Positions 1 to 8,519 of a DNA stretch of 64,000 nucleotides are shown here, one piece after another. Each line of letters opens with the position of its first letter. Position 1 is the stretch's first letter. Under the pieces are notes generated by a model. The model worked only from the letters and a program-made list of their open reading frames with translations. It had not been told where the DNA came from and made no database searches. Source of the DNA: UBA1479 sp963976055 (GTDB lineage Bacteria > Pseudomonadota > Alphaproteobacteria > Rhodospirillales > Casp-alpha2); NCBI GenBank assembly GCA_963976055.1, contig CAXBJB010000001.1, positions 434,001-498,000 on the forward strand, in the 5' to 3' direction. The position numbers and the translations under genes are program-made.

Positions 1-1612
1 GATGGCCCGGGATGTGGATGTCATCCGCCAATATTGTTCGGTATCGGATGAAGAAGAGGAACTTCTGAAATCTCCATCCGCACCAATCGTCTTGCTGGAA
101 GCCACGGGCGATCCATTGCCGGAGGCGGTCGCGCCGGGCCTCAATCGTCTTGGGTTTATGTTGCCACACACGCCCATGCATCATTTGATTTTACGGCGGA
201 TGAAACGGCCCGTGGTAATGACCAGCGGCAATGTTTCCGGTCAGCCGCAATGCACCGACAACGATGATGCGCGGGAACGATTAAAGGACGTTGCTGATTT
301 CGCCCTGATGCACGATCGGGAGATCGCCAATCGGATTGATGACTCCGTGGTGCGCGTCGATATGGGGCGCTCGCGTATGCTTCGCCGGGCGCGGGGATAT
401 GCCCCGGAAGCGATCAAGCTGCCGGAGGGATTAATTGGCGACACCCATGTGCTGGCTCTCGGGGCGGAACTGAAAAACACCTTCTGCCTGATCAAGGATG
501 GTGATGCGATCCTCAGCCAACATATGGGTGACTTGGAGGACGCGGCGACCTCCGATGACGTGAGCCACAACCTGCGTCTCTATGCCGATCTATTCGAACA
601 TGAACCGGCGGTCATCGCCGTCGACTCACATCCGGATTATTTGTCATCCAAGCGTGGTCGAGGAATGGCGGAAGAGGCCAAATTGCCGTTGCTGGAAATC
701 CAGCACCACCACGCCCACATCGCAGCTTGTATGGCTGAGAACGGTTGGAGGCCTGATGACGGGAAGGTCTTGGGTGTGGCTATGGATGGGCTAGGTTTTG
801 GTGTTGATGGCACTGTTTGGGGCGGTGAGTTTTTGTCCTGTGATTATCGAAGCTTCAAACGGCTTGGTTGTTTGAAACCGGTGGCATTGCCGGGTGGGGC
901 CCAGGCTGTCCGAGAGCCTTGGCGAAATGCCTACGCACATTTGATGGCGGAAATGGGCTGGGCCGAGTTCTCCATGAATTTCGATGAGCTGGACGTATTC
1001 CGGAAACTCGCCGTTGCACCGCGTGAGACGCTAGATGCCATGATCGAGAAAGGCTTGAACGCCCCGTTGTCTTCATCCTGCGGGCGGTTGTTCGATGCGG
1101 CGGCGGCCATTTGCGGGCTCGCTTGGGACCGTCAGGCATATGAAGGCGAAGCGGCGATGCTGTTCGAGGCGGCGGTCGATCCGGATGCGATGGGTGAACC
1201 GGATGATCTGGCCTACCCCTTTGCCATTCCGCTGATGGACGGCAAGGGCTTGCCCTACATCGAACCCTTGGCCGTGTGGCGGGCGATGTTGGGCGATCTG
1301 CATTTGCAAACGCCTATTGGCACCATTGCCGCGCGGTTCCATCGCGGACTGGCACGTGCCATTGCCGGCATGGTCATGAAATTGGCGGGGAACGATCGAG
1401 AATTCGAAACGGTGGCCCTGTCGGGCGGTTGTTTCCAGAACCGAACATTATTGCAAATGGTAGTCGAGTTGCTGGAAGGCCAGGCATTCCGCGTTCTCAC
1501 CCACGAACGGGTGCCGGCGAACGACGGCGGGATTGCGCTGGGCCAGGCGGTCATTGCCGTCGCAAATATCGAAGCGGAGCAAGACCCGCAAAGGAGGACA
1601 TCATGTGCTTAG
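1..1612 (+). CDS. hypF: Carbamoyltransferase HypF, 5'-truncated by window edge
   Basis: HypF makes the carbamoyl/cyano group that HypE and HypC-HypD pass to the iron of [NiFe]-hydrogenase. 536 codons are visible; full HypF is roughly 750 aa, so the acylphosphatase and zinc-finger N-terminus lies left of the window. Seen: the C-terminal part of the YrdC-like domain (MTSGNVSGQP near residue 70) and the Kae1-like carbamoyltransferase domain with HHHAHIAA near residue 234, a DGLGFGVDGTVWGGE block near 260 and SGGCFQNRTLL near 474. The stop lies inside the start of hypC (10-nt overlap), so it is the first visible gene of the hyp operon. The first ATG in view is internal, not the real start. Confidence 0.95.
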   Translation, partial: MARDVDVIRQYCSVSDEEEELLKSPSAPIVLLEATGDPLPEAVAPGLNRLGFMLPHTPMHHLILRRMKRPVVMTSGNVSGQPQCTDNDDARERLKDVADFALMHDREIANRIDDSVVRVDMGRSRMLRRARGYAPEAIKLPEGLIGDTHVLALGAELKNTFCLIKDGDAILSQHMGDLEDAATSDDVSHNLRLYADLFEHEPAVIAVDSHPDYLSSKRGRGMAEEAKLPLLEIQHHHAHIAACMAENGWRPDDGKVLGVAMDGLGFGVDGTVWGGEFLSCDYRSFKRLGCLKPVALPGGAQAVREPWRNAYAHLMAEMGWAEFSMNFDELDVFRKLAVAPRETLDAMIEKGLNAPLSSSCGRLFDAAAAICGLAWDRQAYEGEAAMLFEAAVDPDAMGEPDDLAYPFAIPLMDGKGLPYIEPLAVWRAMLGDLHLQTPIGTIAARFHRGLARAIAGMVMKLAGNDREFETVALSGGCFQNRTLLQMVVELLEGQAFRVLTHERVPANDGGIALGQAVIAVANIEAEQDPQRRTSCA

Positions 1613-1902
1613 GAATTCCGGGGCAGATTGTCAGCATCTCTGATGCTGAGAAGAGGTTGGGCATGGTCGACGTAAGTGGCGTCAAACGCGAGGTCAATTT
1701 GGCCTGCATCGTGGATGACGAGCATCCGTTGGAAAGCTGCGTCGGTGACTGGGTATTGGTCCATGTGGGCTTCGCCATGAGCCGCATTGACGAGGCCGAA
1801 GCCGCAATGACCATGGATATCCTGCGTCAATTGGGGGATGCCCAGGAAGAACTGGCGGCCATGCGGGAAAGCGATGAAATGATGAACCGGAAGGCCGGAT
1901 AG
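1603..1902 (+). CDS. hypC: Hydrogenase maturation chaperone HypC
   Basis: 99-aa small chaperone that carries the Fe(CN)2CO group with HypD and delivers it to the hydrogenase large subunit. The start is set by the family N-terminus MCLGIPG, whose Cys2 is the essential iron ligand once Met is removed, and by a strong AAAGGAGG ribosome site at 1590-1597. The middle has the expected DWVLVHVGFAMSRID segment. It overlaps hypF by 10 nt, indicating translational coupling, and is followed after 8 nt by the SIS gene. Confidence 0.95.
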   Translation: MCLGIPGQIVSISDAEKRLGMVDVSGVKREVNLACIVDDEHPLESCVGDWVLVHVGFAMSRIDEAEAAMTMDILRQLGDAQEELAAMRESDEMMNRKAG

Positions 1903-1910
1903 GAACCGTA

Positions 1911-2615
1911 ATGTCGAACACGTCGCATCTGCGCCAGCTCTATCCTTTCCTTGACGGTGGCCGAACCGATCCGAAGGCCATGGCGTCGGCGTTGGATGAG
2001 TCCGTGCGTCAAAAGGCCCAAAATCATGTGTCCGTTTTCGAGGAGTTCTTTGACGAGAACGCTGAAGAGATCATCGCCTCTGCCCAAACCATCGCGGAAA
2101 CCTATGAAGCAGATGGGCGGTTATTGACCATGGGCAATGGGGGCTCCAGTTGCGACGCTGCTCATGTGGCAGTGGAATTCCAGCATCCCGTAACTGCCGG
2201 CCGGCCGGCGTTGCCCGCGTTCAATTTGACGCAAGACATCGCCATGTTGACGGCCGTCGGGAACGACGTCGGGATGGACCACATCTATCTACGCCAAGTG
2301 ATCGCGCAGGGACGGAAAGGGGATTGTTTGATTGGTCTGTCGACCAGCGGCAATTCCGGCAATCTTGTCCGGGCCTTTGAAAAAGCCAAAGAGATGGGTC
2401 TTAAGACCATTGGTCTTGCCGGCATGTCTGGCGGGGATATGGCGACTTTGGGCCTGGACCATTGCTTGATCGTTGAGACCGACAGCATCCACCGCATTCA
2501 AGAAGTCCATGTGGCGACCTATCACATCCTTTGGGATCTCGTTCATACCTTGCTGGCGGACAGTCGTGGCGGTTTGGATATAGGTGCGGCGGAAGAAGAA
2601 GGAGCGTCCTCATGA
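1911..2615 (+). CDS. SIS-domain phosphosugar isomerase-like protein (GmhA-like) in hyp operon
   Basis: 234-aa protein of the sedoheptulose-7-phosphate isomerase (GmhA) type. Seen: MGNGGSSCDAAH near residue 76, a second SIS phosphate loop LSTSGNSGNLVRAF near 145, and IQEVHVATYHILWDL near 205, matching the part of GmhA that carries its catalytic His; EFQHP near 90 follows the first loop. It lies between hypC and hypD and shares ATGA with hypD, so it is co-expressed with hydrogenase maturation. Similar genes are known in some hydrogenase clusters, but I know no demonstrated role. It may be a true heptose isomerase or a SIS protein with another sugar-phosphate ligand. Confidence 0.8.
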   Translation: MSNTSHLRQLYPFLDGGRTDPKAMASALDESVRQKAQNHVSVFEEFFDENAEEIIASAQTIAETYEADGRLLTMGNGGSSCDAAHVAVEFQHPVTAGRPALPAFNLTQDIAMLTAVGNDVGMDHIYLRQVIAQGRKGDCLIGLSTSGNSGNLVRAFEKAKEMGLKTIGLAGMSGGDMATLGLDHCLIVETDSIHRIQEVHVATYHILWDLVHTLLADSRGGLDIGAAEEEGASS

Positions 2616-3793
2616 AGTATGTCGACGAATTCCGTGATCCCGAACAAGCGAAAGTATTGCTGCGGGAAATCGAAGAACTGGCGTCGCAGGTTGATGTGGG
2701 CTTGGATCGCCCGCTTTGCATTATGGAGGTCTGCGGCGGCCACACCCATTCGATCTTCAAGTACGGGATCGAGAACCTGTTGCCGAAGAATATCGAGTTG
2801 GTGCATGGCCCGGGTTGTCCTGTTTGCGTATTGCCCATGGGCCGGGTTGATGATTGTGTCGCCCTCGCCGAAACACCCGGTGTCATCTTTTGTACGTTTG
2901 GTGACGCGATGCGTGTCCCGGGGTCGAAGAAATCCTTGATGCAGGCAAAAGCTGAAGGCGCCGATGTGCGGATGGTTTATTCGCCCCTGGATGCGCTGGA
3001 GTTGGCGCGGCGTCATCCCGACCGAGAGGTTGTATTCTTTGGCTTGGGTTTTGAAACCACCATGCCCTCGACGGCGTTGACGATCCTGCAGGCTAAACAG
3101 GAAGGCATCGATAACTTTTCGCTGTTTTGTAATCACATCACCATCATTCCCACCATCAAGGCGATCTTGGACAGCCCTGATCTAAAGATCGACGGGTTCC
3201 TGGGCCCGGGCCATGTGAGCATGGTTATCGGCACGGCGCCTTATGACTTTATTTCAGCCCACTACAATCGCCCCTTGGTAGTCGCAGGCTTCGAGCCTTT
3301 GGATATTCTGCAGTCTCTTTGGATGCTGTTGAAGCAGATGGTCGAAGGCCGCACTGAGGTCGAAAACCAGTACGGCCGCATTGTGCCGAAAGACGGCAAT
3401 GCCCAAGCCCTTGGAGCCGTCTCGCAAGTTTTCGAGCTGAGAGAGTTCTTTGAATGGCGAGGCCTGGGTTCCATCGACCATTCGGGCGTGCAAATCCGTG
3501 AAGAATATGTCCGGTTCGATGCCGAGAAAAAGTTCTCTGTCCCGGATATCAAGATTGCCGACCCGAAATCCTGCCAATGCGGTGAAGTGCTGAAAGGTGT
3601 GATCAAGCCCTGGGACTGCAAGGTGTTTGGCCGCGCTTGCACCCCGGAAACGCCTTTGGGAGCCTTGATGGTTTCCTCGGAAGGGGCCTGTGCGGCCTAT
3701 TATCAATACGGCCGTCTCGACTTGAAAGCCATGGCTGAAAATTCAGATGTCGCACAAGAGTCCGCGGACCAGGGTGCGAGGAGCGTCGCATGA
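2612..3793 (+). CDS. hypD: Hydrogenase maturation factor HypD
   Basis: 393-aa Fe-S protein that, with HypC, is the scaffold on which the Fe(CN)2CO cofactor is assembled. Conserved blocks seen: MEVCGGHTHSIFKYG near residue 37, HGPGCPVCVLP near 66, GLGFETT near 147, GPGHVSMVIG near 200 and AGFEPLDILQS near 225. The C-terminal cysteines CQC...WDCKVFGRAC...EGAC are in the positions expected for the [4Fe-4S] cluster. The start ATG at 2612 overlaps the SIS stop (ATGA) and gives the usual N-terminus MKYVDEFRD. hypE begins inside its stop codon. Confidence 0.95.
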   Translation: MKYVDEFRDPEQAKVLLREIEELASQVDVGLDRPLCIMEVCGGHTHSIFKYGIENLLPKNIELVHGPGCPVCVLPMGRVDDCVALAETPGVIFCTFGDAMRVPGSKKSLMQAKAEGADVRMVYSPLDALELARRHPDREVVFFGLGFETTMPSTALTILQAKQEGIDNFSLFCNHITIIPTIKAILDSPDLKIDGFLGPGHVSMVIGTAPYDFISAHYNRPLVVAGFEPLDILQSLWMLLKQMVEGRTEVENQYGRIVPKDGNAQALGAVSQVFELREFFEWRGLGSIDHSGVQIREEYVRFDAEKKFSVPDIKIADPKSCQCGEVLKGVIKPWDCKVFGRACTPETPLGALMVSSEGACAAYYQYGRLDLKAMAENSDVAQESADQGARSVA

Positions 3794-4869
3794 ATGAGAT
3801 GAGCAAGAAAACGACCGCTGATCGCACACGACGCCGAGGCAAGGTCAACGTAGACAAGGTCACTTTGGCCCATGGTGCCGGCGGCAAGGCCATGCGTGAT
3901 TTGATCGACGATGCATTCCTGGATGCATTCGGTGAACCTGACGATGGCGTCTTGGAAGATCAGGCCCGTTTGCTCATGTCGGATTTGTCGGCAAAGGGGG
4001 ACCGGCTGGCCATGACGACGGATAGCTTTGTCGTCGATCCTTTGTTTTTCCCGGGCGGTAATATCGGCACCTTGGCGGTTGCCGGCACGGTCAACGATCT
4101 GGCCGTTTCCGGTGCCAAGCCGCTTTATCTGACCTGCGGGATGATCATTGAAGAAGGCCTGCCGGTTGAGACGCTGCGCCAGATCGCCCGATCCATGCAG
4201 GAAACCGCTAAGAAAGCAGGGGTGCGGATCATTACCGGCGATACCAAGGTTGTCCACCATGGCGCGGCCGATAAACTGTTTATCAATACGGCCGGTATCG
4301 GGGTCATTCCGGAAGGCCTGGACATTTCATCGGCCAATGCCAGGCCCGGCGACGTTGTGATCGTCAACGGGGTGTTGGGGGACCATGGCGCGGCAATTTT
4401 GAATGCCCGTGGCGACCTGGCGCTGGAAGCGGATATTGAAAGCGACTGCGGTCCCCTGAACGGCCTGATCGACGCCATTATCGATGTTTGTCCTGAAGTG
4501 CATTCTATTCGCGATGCGACGCGTGGCGGCATCGCCAGCGTATTGAACGAGGTCGCCGAAGATAGCGGTGTCGGTGTGCTGTTGAAGGAACAGAGCATTC
4601 CCATGCGGGTCGAAGTCACCGGGGTATGCGAAATCCTGGGGCTTGATCCGCTCTACCTGGCGAACGAAGGAAAAATCGTCGTCGTCGTGCCGGGAGATCA
4701 GTCGGATGCGGTTCTTCAGGCCATGCGGGATCATGAAGACGGCCGGGACAGTGTGGTCATTGGCAAGATTTGCGATGCACCTGCCGGAACCGTGGTGATG
4801 GAAACCCTGTTAGGTGGCAGACGCGTGGTCGACATGTTGGTCGGCGAACAATTGCCGCGGATTTGTTGA
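3790..4869 (+). CDS. hypE: Carbamoyl-dehydratase HypE
   Basis: 359-aa PurM-like enzyme that takes the carbamoyl group from HypF onto its C-terminal cysteine and dehydrates it with ATP to thiocyanate, giving the cyanide ligand of the active-site iron. Seen: LAHGAGGKAMRDLI near residue 25, MTTDSFVVDPLFFPGGNIG near 75, DATRGG near 240, and the diagnostic C-terminus LPRIC with Cys as last residue. The start at 3790 overlaps the hypD stop (ATGA); an in-frame ATG at 3799 is also possible. The N-terminal 18 residues are a basic extension of no obvious function. Confidence 0.95.
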   Translation: MNEMSKKTTADRTRRRGKVNVDKVTLAHGAGGKAMRDLIDDAFLDAFGEPDDGVLEDQARLLMSDLSAKGDRLAMTTDSFVVDPLFFPGGNIGTLAVAGTVNDLAVSGAKPLYLTCGMIIEEGLPVETLRQIARSMQETAKKAGVRIITGDTKVVHHGAADKLFINTAGIGVIPEGLDISSANARPGDVVIVNGVLGDHGAAILNARGDLALEADIESDCGPLNGLIDAIIDVCPEVHSIRDATRGGIASVLNEVAEDSGVGVLLKEQSIPMRVEVTGVCEILGLDPLYLANEGKIVVVVPGDQSDAVLQAMRDHEDGRDSVVIGKICDAPAGTVVMETLLGGRRVVDMLVGEQLPRIC

Positions 4870-4881
4870 GGGGCCTAGCCG

Positions 4882-5259
4882 ATGCACGAACTAGGGATCA
4901 CCCGAAACATCGTCAGCATCGTTGCCGAGCGCGCGGCAGGACGACAGGTGACCAAAGTCGTCGTCGAGATCGGCAAGTTGTCGGCCATCCTGCCGGACGC
5001 CGTGGCGTTTTGTTTTGATGTTTGCGCCAAGGGTACGCCCTTGGAAGGAGCGACACTGGAAATCGTCGAGGTCATGGCTGATGCAAGCTGCCGGGACTGT
5101 AGCGAACAGTTCCTTTTGGCTACCTTGATTGAGCCATGCCCGAAATGCGGTTCCAAATCTTTGGACCGCAAAGGGGGTGACGACTTGATCATTAAACAGT
5201 TCGAATTTCTTGAAGAAACAGATGAAGACGCAATTGAACAAACGAGGGAGGCAAGCTGA
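4882..5259 (+). CDS. hypA: Nickel metallochaperone HypA
   Basis: 125-aa nickel-insertion protein working with the GTPase HypB. Begins MHELGIT, with the N-terminal MHE nickel site. Two CxxC pairs (CRDC near residue 74 and CPKC near 93) form the structural zinc site. The acidic tail EETDEDAIEQTREAS extends past the usual end of the family. It follows hypE by 12 nt and its TGA shares one base with the hypB ATG. Confidence 0.95.
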   Translation: MHELGITRNIVSIVAERAAGRQVTKVVVEIGKLSAILPDAVAFCFDVCAKGTPLEGATLEIVEVMADASCRDCSEQFLLATLIEPCPKCGSKSLDRKGGDDLIIKQFEFLEETDEDAIEQTREAS

Positions 5260-6197
5260 TGTGTGGCGTTTGCGGTTGTTCCAGCGGCACGGTTACCGTG
5301 ACCAAGATGGATACCGGTTTGGAGAATAAGGAGCAGGGTGGGGATAGCCATACCCATTCACATGATGATCATCATCACCATACGCACGACCATAATCATC
5401 ATCACGACCACAGTCACGATCACGAGCATGGTCATTCGCATCATCACCACGAGCACGTCCATGCTCATGAGCACGGACATGATCATGGACCGGGGCATTC
5501 CCATACGCACATGCATCGGGCATCAGACAGCGTTGATTTGGAAGCCGCCATTCTCGGTAAGAATGACAAGCTGGCGGCGGAAAATCGGGGCTGGCTCAAG
5601 GCTAAAAATATTCTGGCGTTGAATTTGGTCAGCTCTCCGGGATCCGGCAAGACAACCTTGCTGGAACGCACTTTGACGGACTTGAAAGACAAAATACCGA
5701 TGGTGGTGATCGAGGGGGATCAGGAAACCCTCAATGATGCTGAGCGGATCAGGGCGACGGGGACTGCCTGTGTGCAGGTGAATACGGGCACGGGCTGTCA
5801 TCTGGAAGCTGACATGGTTCAGAAGGGGATGGAACAGCTTGACCCGCAGGAGAATTCGCTGCTGCTGATTGAGAACGTGGGGAACCTGGTCTGCCCGGCG
5901 TTGTTTGATCTGGGAGAACGCGCGAAGGTCGCGATTTTGTCGGTGACGGAAGGGGCGGACAAGCCCGCAAAGTATCCGCATATGATCGCAGCCTCCGACA
6001 TTCTGGTGATCAATAAAATCGATTTATTGCCCTACGTGACTTTCGAAGTGGATGCGGCCATTCAGGCGGCGCGGGACATCAATTCCGATATCAAGGTTTT
6101 TCAGGTGTCGGCGACCAGCGGCGAAGGATTGGACGAATGGTACGACTGGCTGCTGGCTGAGATCGGTGTTTCGGACACGACCCAAGCAGCGGAATAG
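5259..6197 (+). CDS. hypB: Hydrogenase nickel GTPase HypB with His-rich N-terminus
   Basis: 312-aa GTPase that drives nickel delivery to the hydrogenase large subunit. It opens with MCGVCGC, the high-affinity CxxCxC nickel site. Residues about 29-88 are an extreme His/Asp/Glu tract, expected to bind many Ni2+ ions as a store. The G domain follows: P-loop SSPGSGKTTLLE near 126, IEGDQ (switch region) near 150 and NKID near 251. The metal-binding CH pair lies in TGTGCHLEADM near 178. The His tract is encoded by almost pure CAT/CAC repeats at about 5346-5516. This is the seventh gene of the hyp run. Confidence 0.95.
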   Translation: MCGVCGCSSGTVTVTKMDTGLENKEQGGDSHTHSHDDHHHHTHDHNHHHDHSHDHEHGHSHHHHEHVHAHEHGHDHGPGHSHTHMHRASDSVDLEAAILGKNDKLAAENRGWLKAKNILALNLVSSPGSGKTTLLERTLTDLKDKIPMVVIEGDQETLNDAERIRATGTACVQVNTGTGCHLEADMVQKGMEQLDPQENSLLLIENVGNLVCPALFDLGERAKVAILSVTEGADKPAKYPHMIAASDILVINKIDLLPYVTFEVDAAIQAARDINSDIKVFQVSATSGEGLDEWYDWLLAEIGVSDTTQAAE

Positions 6198-6224
6198 AGC
6201 AGTCGAACGGATAGGACAAAAGCG

Positions 6225-6968
6225 ATGGAACTCGATCTGACCTTGGGGGGTGTGTTGCTGTTGGGCTTAGCGGTCGGGCTGCAACATGCGCTAGAGGCCG
6301 ACCATTTGGCCGCGGTGTCTTCGTTGGTCAGCGGTGAACGCTCCTGGCGCCGGATTGTTCGTCACGGTGCAGTTTGGGGTGTGGGGCATACATGCACCCT
6401 GGCAGCGGTGGCGGGCACTGCGATCGTCCTGGGCTCGACCATCGACGGTGCCCTGGCGAATTGGTTGGAGTTCGCCGTCGGCGCCATGTTGGTCATCTTG
6501 GGCGGTCAGGTTCTGTGGCGAATGGTGCGCCAGCGCATCCATTTTCACGTACACAAACATGCTGACGGCACGGCTCATTGGCATGCCCATTCCCATGCCG
6601 GCGAGAAATTAAACGGTCGCCACGACCATGCGGCCCATCCACATGACCATTCCCACAGCCCGATCAGCGGATGGCGTACCCTTATTGTTGGCTTGATGCA
6701 CGGAATGGCCGGCTCGGCCGTGTTGGTTGTTTTAACCGCCAGCCAAGTGGATGATCCGATAACAGGTGTGTTTTACGTAATTATGTTCGGGATCGGCTCG
6801 ATCTTCGGCATGGCGGCTCTCTCCATGATTGTCGCCGTACCTTTGGGATGGACAGCTCGTGCCGTTTCCTGGGCGAACAATTTGCTTCAAGGAAGTATCG
6901 GCACGGTTACGGCAGGTCTGGGGCTGTTCATCATGTATGAGACGCAGTTATTTCAGTTGTTCGTTTGA
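6225..6968 (+). CDS. Nickel/cobalt transporter of the NiCoT/HupN-like group
   Basis: 247-aa integral membrane protein with about six hydrophobic segments. The first carries GLQHALEADHLAAV, the His-x4-Asp-His type signature of nickel/cobalt permeases; a second conserved piece is GLMHGMAGSAVL near residue 155. Between helices 3 and 4 is a His-rich cytoplasmic-type loop (HFHVHKH, HWHAHSHAGE, HDHAAHPHDHSHS). It starts 27 nt after hypB, so it is probably co-transcribed and supplies nickel for the HypA/HypB step. Direction of transport cannot be told from the sequence; import fits the context. Confidence 0.85.
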   Translation: MELDLTLGGVLLLGLAVGLQHALEADHLAAVSSLVSGERSWRRIVRHGAVWGVGHTCTLAAVAGTAIVLGSTIDGALANWLEFAVGAMLVILGGQVLWRMVRQRIHFHVHKHADGTAHWHAHSHAGEKLNGRHDHAAHPHDHSHSPISGWRTLIVGLMHGMAGSAVLVVLTASQVDDPITGVFYVIMFGIGSIFGMAALSMIVAVPLGWTARAVSWANNLLQGSIGTVTAGLGLFIMYETQLFQLFV

Positions 6969-7220
6969 TCAGGATTCTGGAATTTTTTCGTTCGAGCCGT
7001 AGAGTAAGAATGCCTGATTTCTTAAATTGTCGTATGGCACATTATGCGATTTCAAGAAACCAATGGGGAACAAAGGAAGTAGTGGGGAGAAGAAGGCAAT
7101 ATTAAGTTAGGTGGCGAAATCTTCTGCGCCGAAGGTAAAGTATCAGCGCCTTAAGTTTTATTTTTGAGGTGAGCTGGTTGAAGAAATAGTTCAGGAAATT
7201 ATTATATTTCTGAGTGCAAA

Positions 7221-8354
7221 TTATGTCGGCCAATCTATTCGTTCGAATTGGTCTTTCAACCTTTCGCCGTAGTCCGGCTCGATCATGCCCGCATAGTCAA
7301 TCTTGCCTCGCAAATGTGACTTCAGCCCCCAAACTGAGTCGAATTGACGGGCGTTTGCGTGGTCTATCGGCCCGAATTTCTTGAGATAATACAGATGTTG
7401 TTTCAAGGAATCCTTGAACTCTCGGCGCAATCTTGGCAGATCTCCATCTACTAAAAGTCCAAGAACTACTTTTCTCGATGAAGGAGGAGCGACAACAGTT
7501 TTTCTGTGTTGTGCCCGAAACCCATTCTCTGAAAGAAGTTTCGAGACCTGTTTGATAAATAACTCTGCTCGTTGGCGATCAAACTCGGTGTCCCTTCTCG
7601 AAAAAGTTAAGTCATCGCTGTATCGGGTATAGGTCAGCCCAGTATGGGAGGCTAATTCTCGTATTTGTTCGTCTAGTCCTCTCATTACCAAATTCGACAG
7701 TAAAGGGCTTGTGGGGGCGCCTTGAGGCAGATAGCCCAATACGGAATGTGAATAACTGAGGATTTTTTTATTGTGTCCTTTGGTTTGCCAGACCGGGTCT
7801 CTTAGACGGGCAGCACCGGACTCTGGAGTGGTCGTAGCAATTCTTGCCAATTCGAAAGCAACAAGAGGTTGATAGCCGAGGCCCCTAAAAACTCGAAACA
7901 CCTGGATTTCCGATACGGATTCGAAAAATCCAGTTATATCCATTTTGATGAGCCACTTGGCACCGCAGTGGCGTGTAGCGCACTTAAGTATCGAGCTGTG
8001 CGGAGTGAATGCATGGCTACATTGATGGACAGGAACCGGCTTTAAGACGTGTTCATGTATCCATTTTTGTGCCGCCTTGAGGGCCGGTGTCGGCACGAAA
8101 ATATACCGTCGACCGCCTGACCGCTTGCGGACCCAAAATTTTCTGTACGTTTCTATGCGTGCTCGCTCAACAACTTGTCGAAGGAATTTGTATGGCACTC
8201 TGCTCCTCACAGCGAAGTGCTTCAATGTCAGCAATGAGGGGAGCTGGTGTTCGCTGTCCAATACTTTTTCAGATTGGGAGATACTCCGCTGAAGAATTTC
8301 CTCCGAGATACCTTTTTCGCGTCCAATTGAGGCGTATCGCTGAGGGGACCACAC
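7221..8354 (-). CDS. Retron-type reverse transcriptase
   Basis: 377-aa reverse transcriptase on the minus strand. Motifs in order: KMDITGFFESVS near residue 138 (first catalytic Asp), LPQGAPTSPLLSNLVM near 208, YTRYSDDLTFS near 243 (YxDD box), and KVVLGLLVDGD near 295, the position of the retron VTG-type motif. Length and motif set fit retron RTs rather than group II intron proteins: there is no maturase or endonuclease tail. Start is GTG at 8354 with GGAG 9-12 nt upstream. A folded RNA lies immediately upstream on the same strand, as retrons require. Base composition is much more A/T-rich than the hyp operon or the core genes, suggesting transfer. Confidence 0.9.
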   Translation of the reverse strand: MWSPQRYASIGREKGISEEILQRSISQSEKVLDSEHQLPSLLTLKHFAVRSRVPYKFLRQVVERARIETYRKFWVRKRSGGRRYIFVPTPALKAAQKWIHEHVLKPVPVHQCSHAFTPHSSILKCATRHCGAKWLIKMDITGFFESVSEIQVFRVFRGLGYQPLVAFELARIATTTPESGAARLRDPVWQTKGHNKKILSYSHSVLGYLPQGAPTSPLLSNLVMRGLDEQIRELASHTGLTYTRYSDDLTFSRRDTEFDRQRAELFIKQVSKLLSENGFRAQHRKTVVAPPSSRKVVLGLLVDGDLPRLRREFKDSLKQHLYYLKKFGPIDHANARQFDSVWGLKSHLRGKIDYAGMIEPDYGERLKDQFERIDWPT

Positions 8355-8515
8355 CGCAACTACTCCGGGTTTCCAACGGCGAACACATACGCTGTCGACC
8401 CAAGGCTCTCGATGGTAGGAGACAGCGTATGTGATCTCCGTTCATGCGAGAGTTTTTTCACAAGGCTATGGAACTCCACGCCCCGGCAACCCCACAAAGT
8501 GAAGTTGCAGCTGGT
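8348..8515 (-). ncRNA. Retron msr-msd RNA (template for msDNA)
   Basis: Read on the minus strand, the gap before the RT gene has the layout of a retron ncRNA. A long hairpin pairs 8421-8433 with 8384-8396 (13 perfect base pairs, CACATACGCTGTC and its complement), extended outward to 20 positions with two mismatches (8377-8396 with 8421-8440) and closing a 24-nt loop: the msd stem. The ends pair as CUGCAAC (8510-8504) with GUUGCGG (8360-8354), the a1/a2 repeat, with possible extension ACCA/UGGU. A small msr hairpin UGGA-GU-UCCA lies near 8473-8482. The segment GGAAACCCG after the msd stem resembles the same position in Ec86. Exact ends and the branching G are not fixed. Confidence 0.8.
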
Positions 8516-8519
8516 GACA

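Noticed and set aside
7221..8354. Group II intron or DGR reverse transcriptase
   Set aside because: No maturase or HNH tail, no template/variable repeat pair and a clear retron-type RNA upstream.
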